Positions 9,178 through 19,035 are shown, counted from the first letter of the stretch. The stretch is DNA of 64,000 nt from Porticoccaceae bacterium (GCA_029250825.1 JAQXEN010000061.1:1-64000), one strand, 5' to 3'. A program made the numbers and translations. Notes: generated from the letters alone by a model not told the origin.

Positions 9178-10953
9178 TTACGCGGTTGGCTCTTTAGTAC
9201 GCAGTCTAATACTCAGATCACGCAACTGGCTGTTCTCAACGACTCCCGGCGCATCAGTCAGCAGACAGGCAGCGGACTGGGTTTTCGGGAAGGCGATAAC
9301 ATCGCGAATCGAATCGGCGCCAACCATCAACATAATCAGGCGATCGAGACCAAAAGCCAAACCGCCGTGCGGTGGCGCACCGTGCTTGAGGGCATCGAGC
9401 AGGAAGCCAAACTTTTCACGCTGCTCTTCGTGATCAATACCGAGCACCTCAAAAACCGTCTGCTGCATCTTCTGATCGTGGATACGAATCGAACCGCCAC
9501 CCAACTCACAGCCGTTGAGAACCATATCATAGGCTCGAGACAAAGCTTCAGCCGGGTTGGCTTTAAGCTCTTCTTCAGTGCATGAAGGAGCGGTAAAGGG
9601 GTGGTGCAATGGCGTCAGTGCGCCGGAATCAGTGGTCTCAAACATCGGGAAATCAATGACCCACATTGGTGCCCAGGCACAGGTATAGAGATCCAGATCA
9701 ACACCCACTTTACAGCGCAGCGCACCCAGCGCCTCAGACACAACCGAGGATTTATCGGCGCCAAAGAAGACAATGTCGCCGTTCTTAGCACCCAGCCGCT
9801 GCATGATGTTCATGGTGACTTCATCACCGAGGAATTTAATAATCGGTGACTGCAGCCCCTCTATACCAGTCTCGATAGCATTGACCTTTATCCAAGCCAA
9901 ACCCTTGGCACCATAGATGCTGACAAACTTGGTGTACTCATCGATCTTCTTGCGAGAAATACTCGCGCCGCCCGGCACTTTAAGAGCGGCAACCCGACAG
10001 GCTGGATCATTGGCGGGCCCCGCAAAGACTTTAAAATCAATATCCGTAAGCAGATCTTTGATCTCAACTAGCTCCAAGGGAATACGCAGGTCGGGCTTAT
10101 CGGAACCGTATTTATGCATGGCATCGGCATAGGTCATACGCGGGAAGCTTTCGAAATCAACCCCCATATGCTCAGAGAAAATACCGCGAATCATGGTCTC
10201 AGTGGTGGACATAATGTCCTCTTCATCAATAAAAGAGGCCTCAATATCGATCTGAGTAAATTCTGGCTGACGGTCGGCACGCAGATCTTCATCGCGAAAA
10301 CACTTGGCAATCTGGTAGTAGCGATCAAATCCAGCAACCATTAGCAGCTGCTTAAACAACTGTGGTGATTGTGGCATGGCGAAAAACTGGCCGGGATGAG
10401 TTCGCGAGGGGATCAAATAATCTCGGGCACCCTCTGGGGTGGCGCGAGTCATAATCGGTGTCTCGATATCTAAAAAGCCATCATCCACTAGATAGTTGCG
10501 GATCGATGAACTTATCTTAGAACGGAAGCGCAGGCTGTTCTGCATCTCTTTGCGACGCAGATCCATATAGCGATACTTGAGTCGCACGTCTTCACCCACA
10601 GTAACGTGGTCATCCAACTGGAATGGCGGTGTCTCGGCGCTATTGAGAATTTCCATTGCGGTGCCATAGACTTCGATCTCACCGGTGGCCATATTGGGAT
10701 TAACCGTTGCTTCACTGCGAGCGCGGACTTTACCTGTGACCTTGAGAACATATTCGGAGCGAACGCTATCAGCCTGTTCAAAGAACTCGCCGGCATCGGG
10801 ATCGAATACTACCTGCACTATGCCTTCGCGATCCCGCAGATCGACAAAGATAACTCCACCGTGATCACGGCGACGATCTACCCAGCCACAAAGCGTCACT
10901 TCTTGATCAATATGCTCACTGGTGAATAATCCACAATAGTTAGATCGATACAT
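9178..10953 (-). CDS. aspS: Aspartate--tRNA ligase
   Basis: 591 residues, the bacterial-type class II enzyme. N-terminal OB anticodon-binding domain ([20 protein letters not shown]), motif 2 region ([19 protein letters not shown]), the bacterial GAD insertion in the middle, and motif 3 [14 protein letters not shown] near the C-terminus. Attaches Asp to tRNA-Asp; whether it also charges tRNA-Asn cannot be told by eye. The FmdB zinc-ribbon gene lies 70 bases upstream on the same strand. Confidence 0.97.
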   Translation of the reverse strand: MYRSNYCGLFTSEHIDQEVTLCGWVDRRRDHGGVIFVDLRDREGIVQVVFDPDAGEFFEQADSVRSEYVLKVTGKVRARSEATVNPNMATGEIEVYGTAMEILNSAETPPFQLDDHVTVGEDVRLKYRYMDLRRKEMQNSLRFRSKISSSIRNYLVDDGFLDIETPIMTRATPEGARDYLIPSRTHPGQFFAMPQSPQLFKQLLMVAGFDRYYQIAKCFRDEDLRADRQPEFTQIDIEASFIDEEDIMSTTETMIRGIFSEHMGVDFESFPRMTYADAMHKYGSDKPDLRIPLELVEIKDLLTDIDFKVFAGPANDPACRVAALKVPGGASISRKKIDEYTKFVSIYGAKGLAWIKVNAIETGIEGLQSPIIKFLGDEVTMNIMQRLGAKNGDIVFFGADKSSVVSEALGALRCKVGVDLDLYTCAWAPMWVIDFPMFETTDSGALTPLHHPFTAPSCTEEELKANPAEALSRAYDMVLNGCELGGGSIRIHDQKMQQTVFEVLGIDHEEQREKFGFLLDALKHGAPPHGGLAFGLDRLIMLMVGADSIRDVIAFPKTQSAACLLTDAPGVVENSQLRDLSIRLRTKEPTA

Positions 10954-11023
10954 CTGTTGTCTTTCCCTACTTTAGTTTAATTGGGTTATATTTCTGATTC
11001 TAAGTGCTTATCGGGGCTCGTAT

Positions 11024-11281
11024 TCAAGAGCCGCCGGCATCGGTGGTAGCTGCCGACTTAGATGGGGAAGCGCCACCATCGCTAAGATTCTTTTTACTGC
11101 CAGTCTTAAAGTCAGTCTCATACCAGCCGCTGCCACTGAGCCGAAACCCCGCTGCAGAAAGTTGTTTTTTAAGCTCAGGCTTTTCACATGCTGGGCAATC
11201 CACCAGTTTGTCGTCACTGAGCTTTTGTATCGCTTCGAGTTCATGATCACAGACCGCGCAGCGATAATCATAAATGGGCAT
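11024..11281 (-). CDS. FmdB-family zinc-ribbon regulatory protein
   Basis: 85 residues. MPIYDYRCAVCDHELEAIQK is the diagnostic start of the FmdB/CxxC_CxxC_SSSS family, with CAVC and CPAC forming one zinc site. It continues with FRLSGSGWYETDFK and a Ser/Gly/Ala-rich disordered tail. The family is often found immediately upstream of aspS in Gammaproteobacteria. Named after a putative formamidase regulator, its role is not established. Confidence 0.88.
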   Translation of the reverse strand: MPIYDYRCAVCDHELEAIQKLSDDKLVDCPACEKPELKKQLSAAGFRLSGSGWYETDFKTGSKKNLSDGGASPSKSAATTDAGGS

Positions 11282-11596
11282 AGATGTGTTTCCTCACATT
11301 CTAAGAAAGTCAAAATACGCTTATTTAACGGCGTATCCAGCCACCGCATAGGCTCCTAATCATCCTAGCTGGCCACTGCCGCGAGCAAAAAAGCGCCGCA
11401 TTATACCCCAGCACTGGCGCTTGTAGAATGCCCTCGCATCCACTGATTCCACTGGAGATTAAATAAATCGCGAAAAACCTTGCCATTTTTGGCATATCAG
11501 GAAAACAGCGGCTATAAATGATTGCGAGGCCCTGTTGGCCGCTGATCGCAATACAGCAGGGATGAAATATGACTTACATTTATAAAGGAAAATGTG
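11282..11596. promoter_or_regulatory. Divergent intergenic region with hairpins upstream of the HU-like gene
   Basis: 315 bases between divergent fmdB-aspS and the HU-like gene. Two inverted repeats stand out: TGCCA-TTTT-TGGCA at about 11481-11494, and a larger structure with outer arms ATTGCGA (11521-11527) and TCGCAAT (11546-11552) around an inner GGCC-CTGTT-GGCC (11528-11540). The second would sit in the HU-like mRNA leader and may affect its translation or stability. AAGGAA at 11585-11590 is the ribosome-binding site. No gene is visible. Confidence 0.5.
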
Positions 11597-12157
11597 ATGG
11601 CTGTTAAGAAAGGATCTGCGAAAGCAACCTCAACTGCGAAAAAGCTCAAAAAGCCCGCCAAGCAAAATACTCTATCCGCCGCTAAACGGAGCTCCAGTGT
11701 TAAAAAATCAACGGTAACAAAAGCGCCTAAAAAAGCTGTTAAAAAAGTCGCCGCGAAAAAAGCCGTAGCCAAAAAAGCTGTCGTTAAGAAGACTCCAGCT
11801 AAAAAAGCTCCAGCCGCCAAAGTAGCAACGGCCAAAAAAACCACTGCTGTTCGCGAGCGCTACAGTAAAACTCAAATTATCAGTGAACTGGCTGCCAATT
11901 CAAACCTAACCCGCAAACAGGTAAGCACACTGCTCGGCGAACTGGCCAGTCTAGTTGAACGTCATGTGAAGAAACGTTCCGTGGGCGAATTTGTGCTGGC
12001 TGGCTTAATGAAAATTCACACAGTTAAGCGACCCGCCAAGAAAGCCCATAAAGGTATCAATCCCTTTACCGGCAAAGAGACGACTTTCAAGGCACGACCT
12101 GCATCAGTCGCAGTAAAGGTGCATGCCTTAAAAGGCTTGAAAGATATGGCCCAGTAG
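11597..12157 (+). CDS. HU-family DNA-binding protein with N-terminal histone-H1-like tail
   Basis: 186 residues from ATG 11597 (AAGGAA six bases upstream; a GTG directly before it is in frame but unnecessary). Residues 1-85 are Lys/Ala-rich with AAKKAVAKKAVVKK-type repeats, as in histone H1 or AlgP tails. Residues 89-186 form an HU/IHF fold: YSKTQIISELAANSNLTRKQ, then the arm GINPFTGKETTFKARPA in place of the usual GRNP-TG. It is probably an abundant nucleoid protein. It is transcribed away from aspS and converges with the HIT gene. The domain call is confident, the role is inferred. Confidence 0.88.
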   Translation: MAVKKGSAKATSTAKKLKKPAKQNTLSAAKRSSSVKKSTVTKAPKKAVKKVAAKKAVAKKAVVKKTPAKKAPAAKVATAKKTTAVRERYSKTQIISELAANSNLTRKQVSTLLGELASLVERHVKKRSVGEFVLAGLMKIHTVKRPAKKAHKGINPFTGKETTFKARPASVAVKVHALKGLKDMAQ

Positions 12158-12180
12158 CCGCCATACCTATATCTGATTAA

Positions 12181-12200
12181 GCCTGCTTAAGTTTGCAGGC
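12181..12200. other. Hairpin between convergent HU-like and HIT genes
   Basis: GCCTGC (12181-12186) pairs with GCAGGC (12195-12200) around an 8-base loop; the second arm lies in the last codons of the HIT gene. No T-run follows in either direction, so termination activity is uncertain. Confidence 0.35.
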
Positions 12201-12648
12201 CCATTGGTTCAAGCGCAGTGACAATACGCGCAGCTGTTTCCGTTAACAGCTGCTGCGGATAGGTCGCTGCAGCCACCGCCCCCCAGACAGGTCCGGGCCA
12301 GGCCGCATCGTTTTCAAATCGTGCCACATGGTGCATGTGCAACTGCGGAACCATATTGCCTATAGTCGCCACATTGATTTTGTCTGCAGCAAACAGTTTT
12401 GATAATGTCTCAGAGACCAGACAGGACTCCTGCAGCAGCTGTTGCCGATCCGCCTCATTGAGCTGGTATATTTCTCTGAGACCACTCTTAACAGCACCAT
12501 TAACGCCATCATCGCTTGCCGGCCCCTCGCGCTGAGGCACCAAAATACACCAGGGGTAATTGGCATCTTTACTGAGCAGTAATAGACTCAGTGGAAAGGC
12601 TCCCAGCAACAGGGTATCTGCCTCTAATCGGCGATCTAATTGAAACAT
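12187..12648 (-). CDS. HIT-domain protein (nucleotide hydrolase/transferase superfamily)
   Basis: 153 residues from ATG 12648, with GAGGA five bases upstream. FQLDRRLEADTLLLG, PWCILVPQRE and the histidine triad-like motif QLHMHHVARFENDAAWPGPV place it in the small proteobacterial HIT family. The third His of HxHxH is displaced (LHMHHVAR), which is typical of this subgroup. It probably hydrolyses a nucleoside phosphate conjugate, with unknown substrate. Convergent with the HU-like gene and divergent from proS. Confidence 0.83.
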   Translation of the reverse strand: MFQLDRRLEADTLLLGAFPLSLLLLSKDANYPWCILVPQREGPASDDGVNGAVKSGLREIYQLNEADRQQLLQESCLVSETLSKLFAADKINVATIGNMVPQLHMHHVARFENDAAWPGPVWGAVAAATYPQQLLTETAARIVTALEPMGLQT

Positions 12649-12751
12649 TTTGTCCTCTTCTATGCTTATCTCTACTTACTCTCTGTACGGCGACAGCTCA
12701 GGGCCGTAAAATGGCCGCCTAATCCAACCCACTAGCAGTGTAAGAGAAACC

Positions 12752-14476
12752 ATGCGCGCCAGCCAATACCTGATTTCAACAAAAAAAGAATCCCCAGCCG
12801 ATGCCGAAGTCATCAGCCACCAACTAATGCTCCGTGCCGGCATGATCCGCAAAGTTGCCTCTGGACTCTACTCCTGGTTGCCACTGGGTCTGCGCGTATT
12901 TCGCAAAGTTGAAGCCATTGTCCGTCAAGAGATGGATCGATCAGGTGCTCTGGAAATAATGATGCCAGTGGTGCAGCCAGCGGATCTCTGGGAAGAGTCT
13001 GGACGCTGGGGCCAGTTCGGCCCTGAATTACTGCGTATTAATGATCGTCATGGTCGCGAATTCTGCCTCGGCCCGACCCATGAAGAAGTGGTCACCGACA
13101 TTGTTCGCAATGAAATTCGCAGCTACAAACAGCTGCCCGCTAACTTCTACCAAATCCAAACTAAATTCCGCGATGAGCGCCGTCCACGCTTTGGGGTAAT
13201 GCGCACTCGAGAGTTCTGCATGAAGGATGCCTATTCTTTCCATATCGATAGCGACTCTCTGCAGCAGACCTACGATCTGATGTACCAGACTTATTCGACA
13301 ATTTTCGATCGTACGGGCCTGGTTTATCGCGCAGTACTGGCCGACACTGGAAGCATCGGCGGCAGTGTTTCACACGAATTTCATGTACTAGCGGATTCCG
13401 GAGAAGATGCCATTGTCTTTTCCAGCGAGAGTGATTACGCCGCCAATATTGAAAAAGCCGATGCCCTGGCACCCAGCGAACCCACCGCCCCTGCCATCGA
13501 GGAAATGGCCGAACTGGCCACCCCCGGCGTTCACACAATTAATCAGCTCTGCGACTTTATCGATACCAGCGCCGACAAAACCCTCAAGGCACTGATTGTC
13601 AGCGCCGAAGACGAAGAAGGTAAAACTCAGCTCTATGGCCTAATGATTCGGGGTGATCATGAACTCAATGAAGTTAAAGCCCAGCGCGCCCTCGGCCTTG
13701 AAACAGAAGTGACCTTTGCCACTGAAGAACAAATTAAAAGCACATTAAACTGCTCACCGGGATCCATTGGCCCGGTAAACCTGAATCTGCCCATCGTTGT
13801 GGATAACTGGGCCGCTCAGCTCAGTGACTTTGTCTGTGGCGCCAATCGCGACGGCTATCATCTAACCGGTGTTAACTGGCAGCGGGACTGTGGGGAATTC
13901 ACCGTGGCCGATATTCGCAATATTGTCGCCGGTGATCCAAGCCCAGATGGCAAAGGCGTTCTGGAAATCAAGCGCGGCATTGAAGTCGGGCATATCTTCC
14001 AGCTCGGCACCAAATACAGCGAGGCCATGAAAGCTAATGTGCTCGATGAAAACGGTAAAGACCGTGCCATGTCTATGGGCTGCTATGGTATAGGTGTGAG
14101 TCGTATTGTTGCCGCAGCGATCGAACAGAACCACGATGACAATGGCATTATCTGGCCAGAGTCTATCGCACCGTTCCAAGTTGCCATTGTGCCAATCAAT
14201 ATGCACAAGTCTGAGCTGGTTGCCGAAACCTGTTTAACACTCTATAACAAGTTGGTAAGCGCCGGTTATGAAGTGCTGTTTATGGATGAACCCAAAGCGC
14301 GCCTCGGTGGCATGTTGGCAGATATCGAATTGATCGGTGTTCCTCACCGCATTGTTATTGGTGAGCGTGGCTTAGGTGAGGGCAATGTGGAATACCGCAA
14401 CCGCCGCGAGCCGGAAAATCAACATATAGCTATGGATAAGCTGGATGATTTTATTGCCGAGAATATTATTAACTAA
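12752..14476 (+). CDS. proS: Proline--tRNA ligase, bacterial type with editing domain
   Basis: 574 residues, matching E. coli ProS (572). Class II catalytic motifs are visible ([40 protein letters not shown]). The INS editing domain follows between about residues 225 and 400 ([16 protein letters not shown]). C-terminal anticodon-binding domain is [12 protein letters not shown] onwards. It charges tRNA-Pro and deacylates Ala-tRNA-Pro. Its last 32 bases overlap the transglycosylase gene. Confidence 0.97.
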   Translation: MRASQYLISTKKESPADAEVISHQLMLRAGMIRKVASGLYSWLPLGLRVFRKVEAIVRQEMDRSGALEIMMPVVQPADLWEESGRWGQFGPELLRINDRHGREFCLGPTHEEVVTDIVRNEIRSYKQLPANFYQIQTKFRDERRPRFGVMRTREFCMKDAYSFHIDSDSLQQTYDLMYQTYSTIFDRTGLVYRAVLADTGSIGGSVSHEFHVLADSGEDAIVFSSESDYAANIEKADALAPSEPTAPAIEEMAELATPGVHTINQLCDFIDTSADKTLKALIVSAEDEEGKTQLYGLMIRGDHELNEVKAQRALGLETEVTFATEEQIKSTLNCSPGSIGPVNLNLPIVVDNWAAQLSDFVCGANRDGYHLTGVNWQRDCGEFTVADIRNIVAGDPSPDGKGVLEIKRGIEVGHIFQLGTKYSEAMKANVLDENGKDRAMSMGCYGIGVSRIVAAAIEQNHDDNGIIWPESIAPFQVAIVPINMHKSELVAETCLTLYNKLVSAGYEVLFMDEPKARLGGMLADIELIGVPHRIVIGERGLGEGNVEYRNRREPENQHIAMDKLDDFIAENIIN

Positions 14477-15050
14477 TTATTGTCTGTGGCCACGGTGGAT
14501 TGCTGTGGTCCTGCTCCTGCTGTCTATGTCGGGGGCTGCAGCCGCCCTCGACAAGCCTCCAGTCGACCCGGCACTATTATCCCTGCTTAAACAGGCTGCC
14601 GCCGAAGCCGATAGTTTTGACAACCAATATGATGCCGAAGTTTGGTTGGTGGAAAAAGAGCAGGCACTGGCCCGATTGGTCAAAGACTCCGCCCAGCGGA
14701 TCGCCCTGTTAAAGTTAGTTCACAGTGAAGCCTCTCGGGCCGGGCTCTCTCTGGAAATCGTCCTCGCACTTATTGAAGTGGAAAGTCACTTTGACCCCTA
14801 TGCGGTCTCCTCAGCGGGTGCTCAGGGCATGATGCAAATAATGCCCTTTTGGAAACATGAGATCGGACGTCCAGAAGACAACCTGATCAATATACAAACC
14901 AATTTGCGCTACGGCTGCACCATCCTTAAATACTATCTCCAGCGGGAAAAGGGCCGGCTGGCGGATGCTCTGGCCCACTACAATGGAAGCTATGGTCAGT
15001 ACTGGTACTCAGAGCGCGTCCTCGATAGCTGGGCGAAACACTGGCGTTAG
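14445..15050 (+). CDS. Small soluble lytic transglycosylase (SLT family)
   Basis: 201 residues. The ATG at 14445 lies inside proS and gives a hydrophobic signal sequence ([16 protein letters not shown], about residues 19-34). No ATG start lies between the proS stop and that sequence. The SLT domain has catalytic Glu (about residue 113) in [15 protein letters not shown], then [19 protein letters not shown] and [12 protein letters not shown]. It cleaves peptidoglycan with 1,6-anhydro-MurNAc formation in the periplasm. The overlap suggests coupling to proS. Start choice is moderately certain. Confidence 0.87.
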   Translation: MILLPRILLTNYCLWPRWIAVVLLLLSMSGAAAALDKPPVDPALLSLLKQAAAEADSFDNQYDAEVWLVEKEQALARLVKDSAQRIALLKLVHSEASRAGLSLEIVLALIEVESHFDPYAVSSAGAQGMMQIMPFWKHEIGRPEDNLINIQTNLRYGCTILKYYLQREKGRLADALAHYNGSYGQYWYSERVLDSWAKHWR

Positions 15051-15157
15051 TTTATGCTTCTCTTGCGACTACCACCTCTGGGTTACTGTTAATGAGATCA
15101 TTTAGCAGCTTTGCTAGACTCATTGTTCATTCTCGAATGACTTAATCGAAACTGCTT

Positions 15158-15970
15158 ATGAAACAACCAAGCGTCAGTACCGATCAGACTATTTCGCCAC
15201 AACAACTGCGCCGAAAAATCCGCAGCGGCGAACACAGCGGCAACACCTCTGGGTTTTGCAATGGCTATGTGCAGTGTAATTTAGTGATTTTGCCTAGAGA
15301 TTCGGCAGCTGATTTTTTGCAGTTCTGTCACAGCAACCCCAAACCCTGCCCACTGATCGCCACATCAGAACCCGGCGTCTTTAGTCTGCCGACACTGGGT
15401 CGGGATATTGATATCCGCACTGATATACCAAGCTATAAAGTCTTCGAACACGGCCAAGTGGTGAGCGAAGTCAATGATATATCGGCACTCTGGCGGGATG
15501 ATCTAGTGGTATTTTTGCTCGGCTGCTCCTTCTCCTTTGAAGAGGCACTGATTGCCGATGGCCTCGAAGTGCGCAATATCAGCGAAGCGGTGAACGTCCC
15601 CATGTACAAAACCAATATAGACTGCACCCCCGCCGGCCCCTTTGCCGGTGAAATGGTTGTTAGCATGCGCCCCTTTGTACCAGAGGACGCACTGCGCGCC
15701 GCGGAAATTTGCAAGCGCTTCCCCTCGGTTCATGGGGAGCCAATACATTATGCCAATCCAAAGCATATCGGGATTGATGATATTAGCCGCCCAGATTTTG
15801 GCGAAGCGGTGACCATTAAAGAAGCTGAACTGCCGCTGTTTTGGGCCTGTGGTGTGACACCGCAGGTCGCTCTGGAAGCGGCGAAGCTGCCTTTTTGTAT
15901 AACCCATAGTCCCGGCTGTATGCTGGTGACTGATTTGAAGAATAGTGACCTTGCGGTGGCGATTGATTAA
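15158..15970 (+). CDS. D-glutamate cyclase-family protein, YcsI/DUF1445 half
   Basis: 270 residues, family-typical. Shows the signature FLLGCSFSFEEALI, VSMRPFVPEDALRA and ITHSPGCMLVTDL. In B. subtilis ycsI lies with ycsF and kipI/kipA (now pxpABC). In vertebrate D-glutamate cyclase (DGLUCY) this domain is fused to a DUF4392 domain; here that second domain is encoded separately at 19028 beyond pxpABC. A role in D-glutamate to 5-oxo-D-proline conversion is inferred from that fusion. No strong ribosome-binding site precedes the ATG. A 664-base repeat region separates it from pxpA. Confidence 0.85.
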   Translation: MKQPSVSTDQTISPQQLRRKIRSGEHSGNTSGFCNGYVQCNLVILPRDSAADFLQFCHSNPKPCPLIATSEPGVFSLPTLGRDIDIRTDIPSYKVFEHGQVVSEVNDISALWRDDLVVFLLGCSFSFEEALIADGLEVRNISEAVNVPMYKTNIDCTPAGPFAGEMVVSMRPFVPEDALRAAEICKRFPSVHGEPIHYANPKHIGIDDISRPDFGEAVTIKEAELPLFWACGVTPQVALEAAKLPFCITHSPGCMLVTDLKNSDLAVAID

Positions 15971-15989
15971 GTTGGTGAATTGGAGGGAG

Positions 15990-16060
15990 AGTTAGAAAGG
16001 AGCTAGAGAGGAGCTAGAGAGGGGCTAGAGAGGGGCTAGAGAGGGGCTATAGAGGGGCTA
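15990..16060. repeat. 11-bp tandem array (AGCTAGAGAGG)
   Basis: About six copies of an 11-bp unit, AGCTAGAGAGG drifting to GGCTAGAGAGG, start 20 bases after the ycsI-like stop. One degenerate copy lies at each end. It is non-coding and one of four arrays in this gap. Confidence 0.9.
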
Positions 16061-16083
16061 GCGGTGAGAGCCTTGAGAGTGTT

Positions 16084-16297
16084 GAGATCTCTCACATATG
16101 TTCGAGATGACAGAGTTTTGTGTGATGACATAGCTTTGTGTGATGACAGAGCTTTGTGTGATAACAGAGTTTTGTATCATGCTGATGCTATGCTCTTGCC
16201 ATGCCAGCGCTAACTTTTCGGTCATCCCGGCGCTACCTTTTTGTCATCCTACCGCTACCTTCCTGTCATCCCGACAGAGCGCAGCGACGAGGGATCT
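16084..16297. repeat. Composite element A: inverted GAGATC elements enclosing 18-bp and 22-bp tandem arrays
   Basis: Left element 16084-16112 runs from GAGATCTCTC to ATGACA. Four exact-period 18-bp units (ATGACAGAGTTTTGTGTG, 16107-16178) follow, then about 27 bases, then three roughly 22-bp units ending GTCATCCC (16206-16272). The right element is 16265-16297 (GTCATCCCGACAG to GAGGGATCT). The first 33 bases of the element at 31283 are identical to this right element. Array units share the ATGACA/GTCAT end of the element beside them. Confidence 0.85.
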
Positions 16298-16519
16298 ACT
16301 TGCAGGTTCACACCATTATCTCGAAAGAAGTATTGAATTGCCTTCAGCATCAATTAGGCTGCGCTTATAATTTGGTTTATTAGCGTAAAGCGTGAGGACC
16401 TGTTTGAGCGATAGCGAGTTCCCCAGCGTTGGTAATAAAGTGAATTATGCAGCCGATGCTGAGGGCAATTTAATACTTTAGCGCACGGAACTGTCAGCCA
16501 AGGAGCGGTATATGCAAGG
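16298..16519. other. Intergenic stretch between composite element A and the 15-bp array
   Basis: 222 bases without a recognisable gene, hairpin terminator or element. The promoter for pxpABC may lie here. Confidence 0.4.
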
Positions 16520-16609
16520 AGCTATCTAGCACAGAGCTGCCCAATACAAAGCTATCCAATACAAAGCTACCCAACAAAGAGCTATCTAACAAAGAGCTAT
16601 CCAACAACA
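16520..16609. repeat. 15-bp tandem array (AGCTATCCAACAAAG) in the pxpA leader
   Basis: Six 15-bp units without indels, each beginning AGCT(A/G)(T/C)C; the array stops 25 bases before the pxpA ATG and abuts its ribosome-binding site. Copy-number change would alter the leader length. Confidence 0.9.
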
Positions 16610-16634
16610 AACCAGCAGTATTTAGGAAACCAAC

Positions 16635-17369
16635 ATGGCACTACTACTAAATTGCGATCTCGGGGAAAGCTACGGCGCTTGGACCATGGGCCTAGATGAC
16701 CAAGTTATGCCTCATATAGATCAAGCCAATATCGCCTGTGGCTTCCACGCCGGCGATCCCGTGGTAATGAAAAAAACCCTGCTCTCCGCTAAACGTAACA
16801 ATGTCATCATTGGCGCCCATCCTAGCTACCCAGACCTTGCTGGGTTTGGCCGCCGCTCAATGAAGCTACCCGCCGTCGAAATCATTGCCATAGTGCAATA
16901 CCAAATCGCCGCCCTCGCAGGCATGGCACAAAACCTCGACGTCCCCGTAAGCTACGTTAAGCCCCATGGCGCTCTCTACAACGATATGATGATCAACGGC
17001 CATATCCGCAGCGCCATTATGGAAGCCATTGCCGAGTCCCCGCTATCCCTTGCCTTTATGCTGCAGGCCACACCGGAGGCCGAAACTCACCGAGAAGAAG
17101 CCAAAATGTTTGGCATTGAGCTGATCTTTGAAGCCTTTGCCGATCGCTGCTATGACGACAACGGCGCCCTGCTCTCCCGGGCCAAAGAAGGCGCAGTACA
17201 CAGCCGTGAAAAAATGCTCACACAGGTCCAGCAACTAAAAACCGAAGGTTGCGTAACCACCATTAGCGGCCACCGCCTGGAGCTACAGGCCGACTCCCTC
17301 TGTGTCCATGGCGACAACCCGGAAGGGGTCAAAGCCATCAAAGAAATTCGTCAGTTAATTAATTCATAA
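16635..17369 (+). CDS. pxpA: 5-oxoprolinase subunit PxpA (LamB/YcsF family)
   Basis: 244 residues. LNCDLGESYGAW, ANIACGFHAGDP and SYVKPHGALYND are diagnostic. With PxpB and PxpC it hydrolyses 5-oxoproline (pyroglutamate) to glutamate at the cost of ATP. AGGAA lies upstream of the ATG. The stop overlaps the pxpB start by one base (TAATG), showing tight coupling. Stereochemistry of the substrate for this family outside L-5-oxoproline is not established. Confidence 0.96.
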   Translation: MALLLNCDLGESYGAWTMGLDDQVMPHIDQANIACGFHAGDPVVMKKTLLSAKRNNVIIGAHPSYPDLAGFGRRSMKLPAVEIIAIVQYQIAALAGMAQNLDVPVSYVKPHGALYNDMMINGHIRSAIMEAIAESPLSLAFMLQATPEAETHREEAKMFGIELIFEAFADRCYDDNGALLSRAKEGAVHSREKMLTQVQQLKTEGCVTTISGHRLELQADSLCVHGDNPEGVKAIKEIRQLINS

Positions 17370-18061
17370 TGCAGCCACTAAAGACCATCTCCATCGCCGG
17401 AGAGAACTCTCTGATCGTCTACTTTGGCGATACGCCCAGCGATACCATTGCTTCAGAAGTCGCGGCTACCGCAGCGCAGCTGCGTGCCAACCTCGGCGAC
17501 CGGCTCATAGATCTGGTGCCCTCCTACGCATCCCTGCTAGTGATTTACGACCCCTTTAAGACCGACCACCATGCCATGCGCAGCGCCATTCGACAGGCAC
17601 TAGCGAACCCCACAGGCACAGACAACAGTCAGCCAAGCTCCCTGGTAACACTGCCGGTTTATTACAGCACCGAGTCCGGCCCCGACCTGCAGTCACTGGC
17701 CGACAATGCGAGCCTCTCGATTGAAGAAGTAATGGCAATCCATCAGCAGACGGAATACCGAGTCTATGCCATAGGCTTTGCTCCCGGCTTTGCCTATCTT
17801 GGCGAACTGGACCCACGGATCGCCGCACCGCGACTCGCCACTCCGCGACAAAAAGTCCCTCGAGGTGCAGTTGCTATTGCCGACCGCCAGACTGCCGTTT
17901 ATCCAGCACAGTCTCCTGGAGGCTGGAACCTGATAGGCCTATGTCCAGAGCGTATGTTCGACCCCAGTGTTGAACCAAGCATGCAGGTTCAGGTAGGCGA
18001 TCGAGTCAGATTTAAGGCTATCGACAGGCAGACCTTTTTGGATATGGGTGGCCTGTTATGA
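17369..18061 (+). CDS. pxpB: 5-oxoprolinase subunit PxpB (KipI family)
   Basis: 230 residues. Contains the carboxyltransferase CT_C_D domain hallmarks YAIGFAPGFAYLGELD, TPRQKVPRGAVAIAD and QSPGGWNLIG. Partner of PxpC in ATP-dependent 5-oxoproline opening; the B. subtilis orthologue KipI was first described as a kinase inhibitor. It overlaps pxpA by 1 base and pxpC by 4 (ATGA). Confidence 0.96.
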   Translation: MQPLKTISIAGENSLIVYFGDTPSDTIASEVAATAAQLRANLGDRLIDLVPSYASLLVIYDPFKTDHHAMRSAIRQALANPTGTDNSQPSSLVTLPVYYSTESGPDLQSLADNASLSIEEVMAIHQQTEYRVYAIGFAPGFAYLGELDPRIAAPRLATPRQKVPRGAVAIADRQTAVYPAQSPGGWNLIGLCPERMFDPSVEPSMQVQVGDRVRFKAIDRQTFLDMGGLL

Positions 18062-19035
18062 CGATAAATAGCGGCTTTAAAGTGATTAAACCAGGCATTT
18101 TTAGTTTAATTGAAGACGCCGGACGCTTTGGTCAACATGGTATCGGCCTAACCACGGGGGGCCCACTGGACAGCAATGCCTTTCGCTGGGCCAATCGTCT
18201 CTGTGGCGACCAACAGCGCGCCGCAGCTATCGAAGTCACCGTCGGCGGCTTGGTTTTAGAGTCCCAAGTCAATACAACTATCGCCGTCACTGGCGCCACT
18301 CTCCCTCTGAGTATCAATAGCCAACCCCGAGAACTGTGGCAGAGCCACCCAGTAAAAATAGGTGATCGCATCGAATTGGGATTTGCCTCATCGGGCAGTC
18401 GCGGCTATTTGGCTGTGGCGGGAGGCTTTCATATCGCGCCAATTTTTAATAGCGTTGCCACTGTGCCTCGAGAGGCACTGGGTGGAGTGCACCGGGATGG
18501 CACAGCACTGCAGACTGGAGATCTTTTACCCTGTTCAGAAAGCTCTACACAAAACCAAGCCGCGGCACAGCTCCGCGTACCCGCAGATCAACGCCCGGAC
18601 TACAGCACTAATAGCGCTCTACTGCGAGTAATACTGGGTTATCAGCAGCAGGCCTTTAGTGCGTTACATAAACAGCTATTTTTCAGCTCAGAATACGCTG
18701 TCACCAAGAGCAGCGATCGCATGGGTTTTCGCCTTAAAGGTGCGCCCATCAAGCCATCCTTAGACGGTATTCTCTCCGAGGGTATCTGTCTCGGCGCGAT
18801 TCAGGTACCAGCAGATGGTCAACCCATAGTGCTGCTCAATGATCGCCAGACCATCGGCGGGTACCCCAAGCTCGGGTCTGTGCTCACTCTGGATATGGGC
18901 AAGCTGGCCCAGCTATTGCCCGGGGGAACTCTGCGCTTTGAAGCGATCAGCATAGAGCAGGCCCACAACCTATTACTGCTGGATCAGCAGCGCTTTGCCA
19001 ATACGGTCTTAGAGGTGATTGAGCTCGATGAATAA
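18058..19035 (+). CDS. pxpC: 5-oxoprolinase subunit PxpC (KipA, biotin-dependent carboxyltransferase-like)
   Basis: 325 residues. The CT_A_B domain is shown by SLIEDAGRFGQHGIGLT, GGPLDSNAFRWANRL and the C-terminal LNDRQTIGGYPKLGSV. Forms the PxpBC carboxyltransferase-like pair. The last codons overlap the DUF4392 gene by 8 bases (ATGAATAA), so all four genes appear to be translated as one unit. Confidence 0.95.
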   Translation: MTINSGFKVIKPGIFSLIEDAGRFGQHGIGLTTGGPLDSNAFRWANRLCGDQQRAAAIEVTVGGLVLESQVNTTIAVTGATLPLSINSQPRELWQSHPVKIGDRIELGFASSGSRGYLAVAGGFHIAPIFNSVATVPREALGGVHRDGTALQTGDLLPCSESSTQNQAAAQLRVPADQRPDYSTNSALLRVILGYQQQAFSALHKQLFFSSEYAVTKSSDRMGFRLKGAPIKPSLDGILSEGICLGAIQVPADGQPIVLLNDRQTIGGYPKLGSVLTLDMGKLAQLLPGGTLRFEAISIEQAHNLLLLDQQRFANTVLEVIELDE

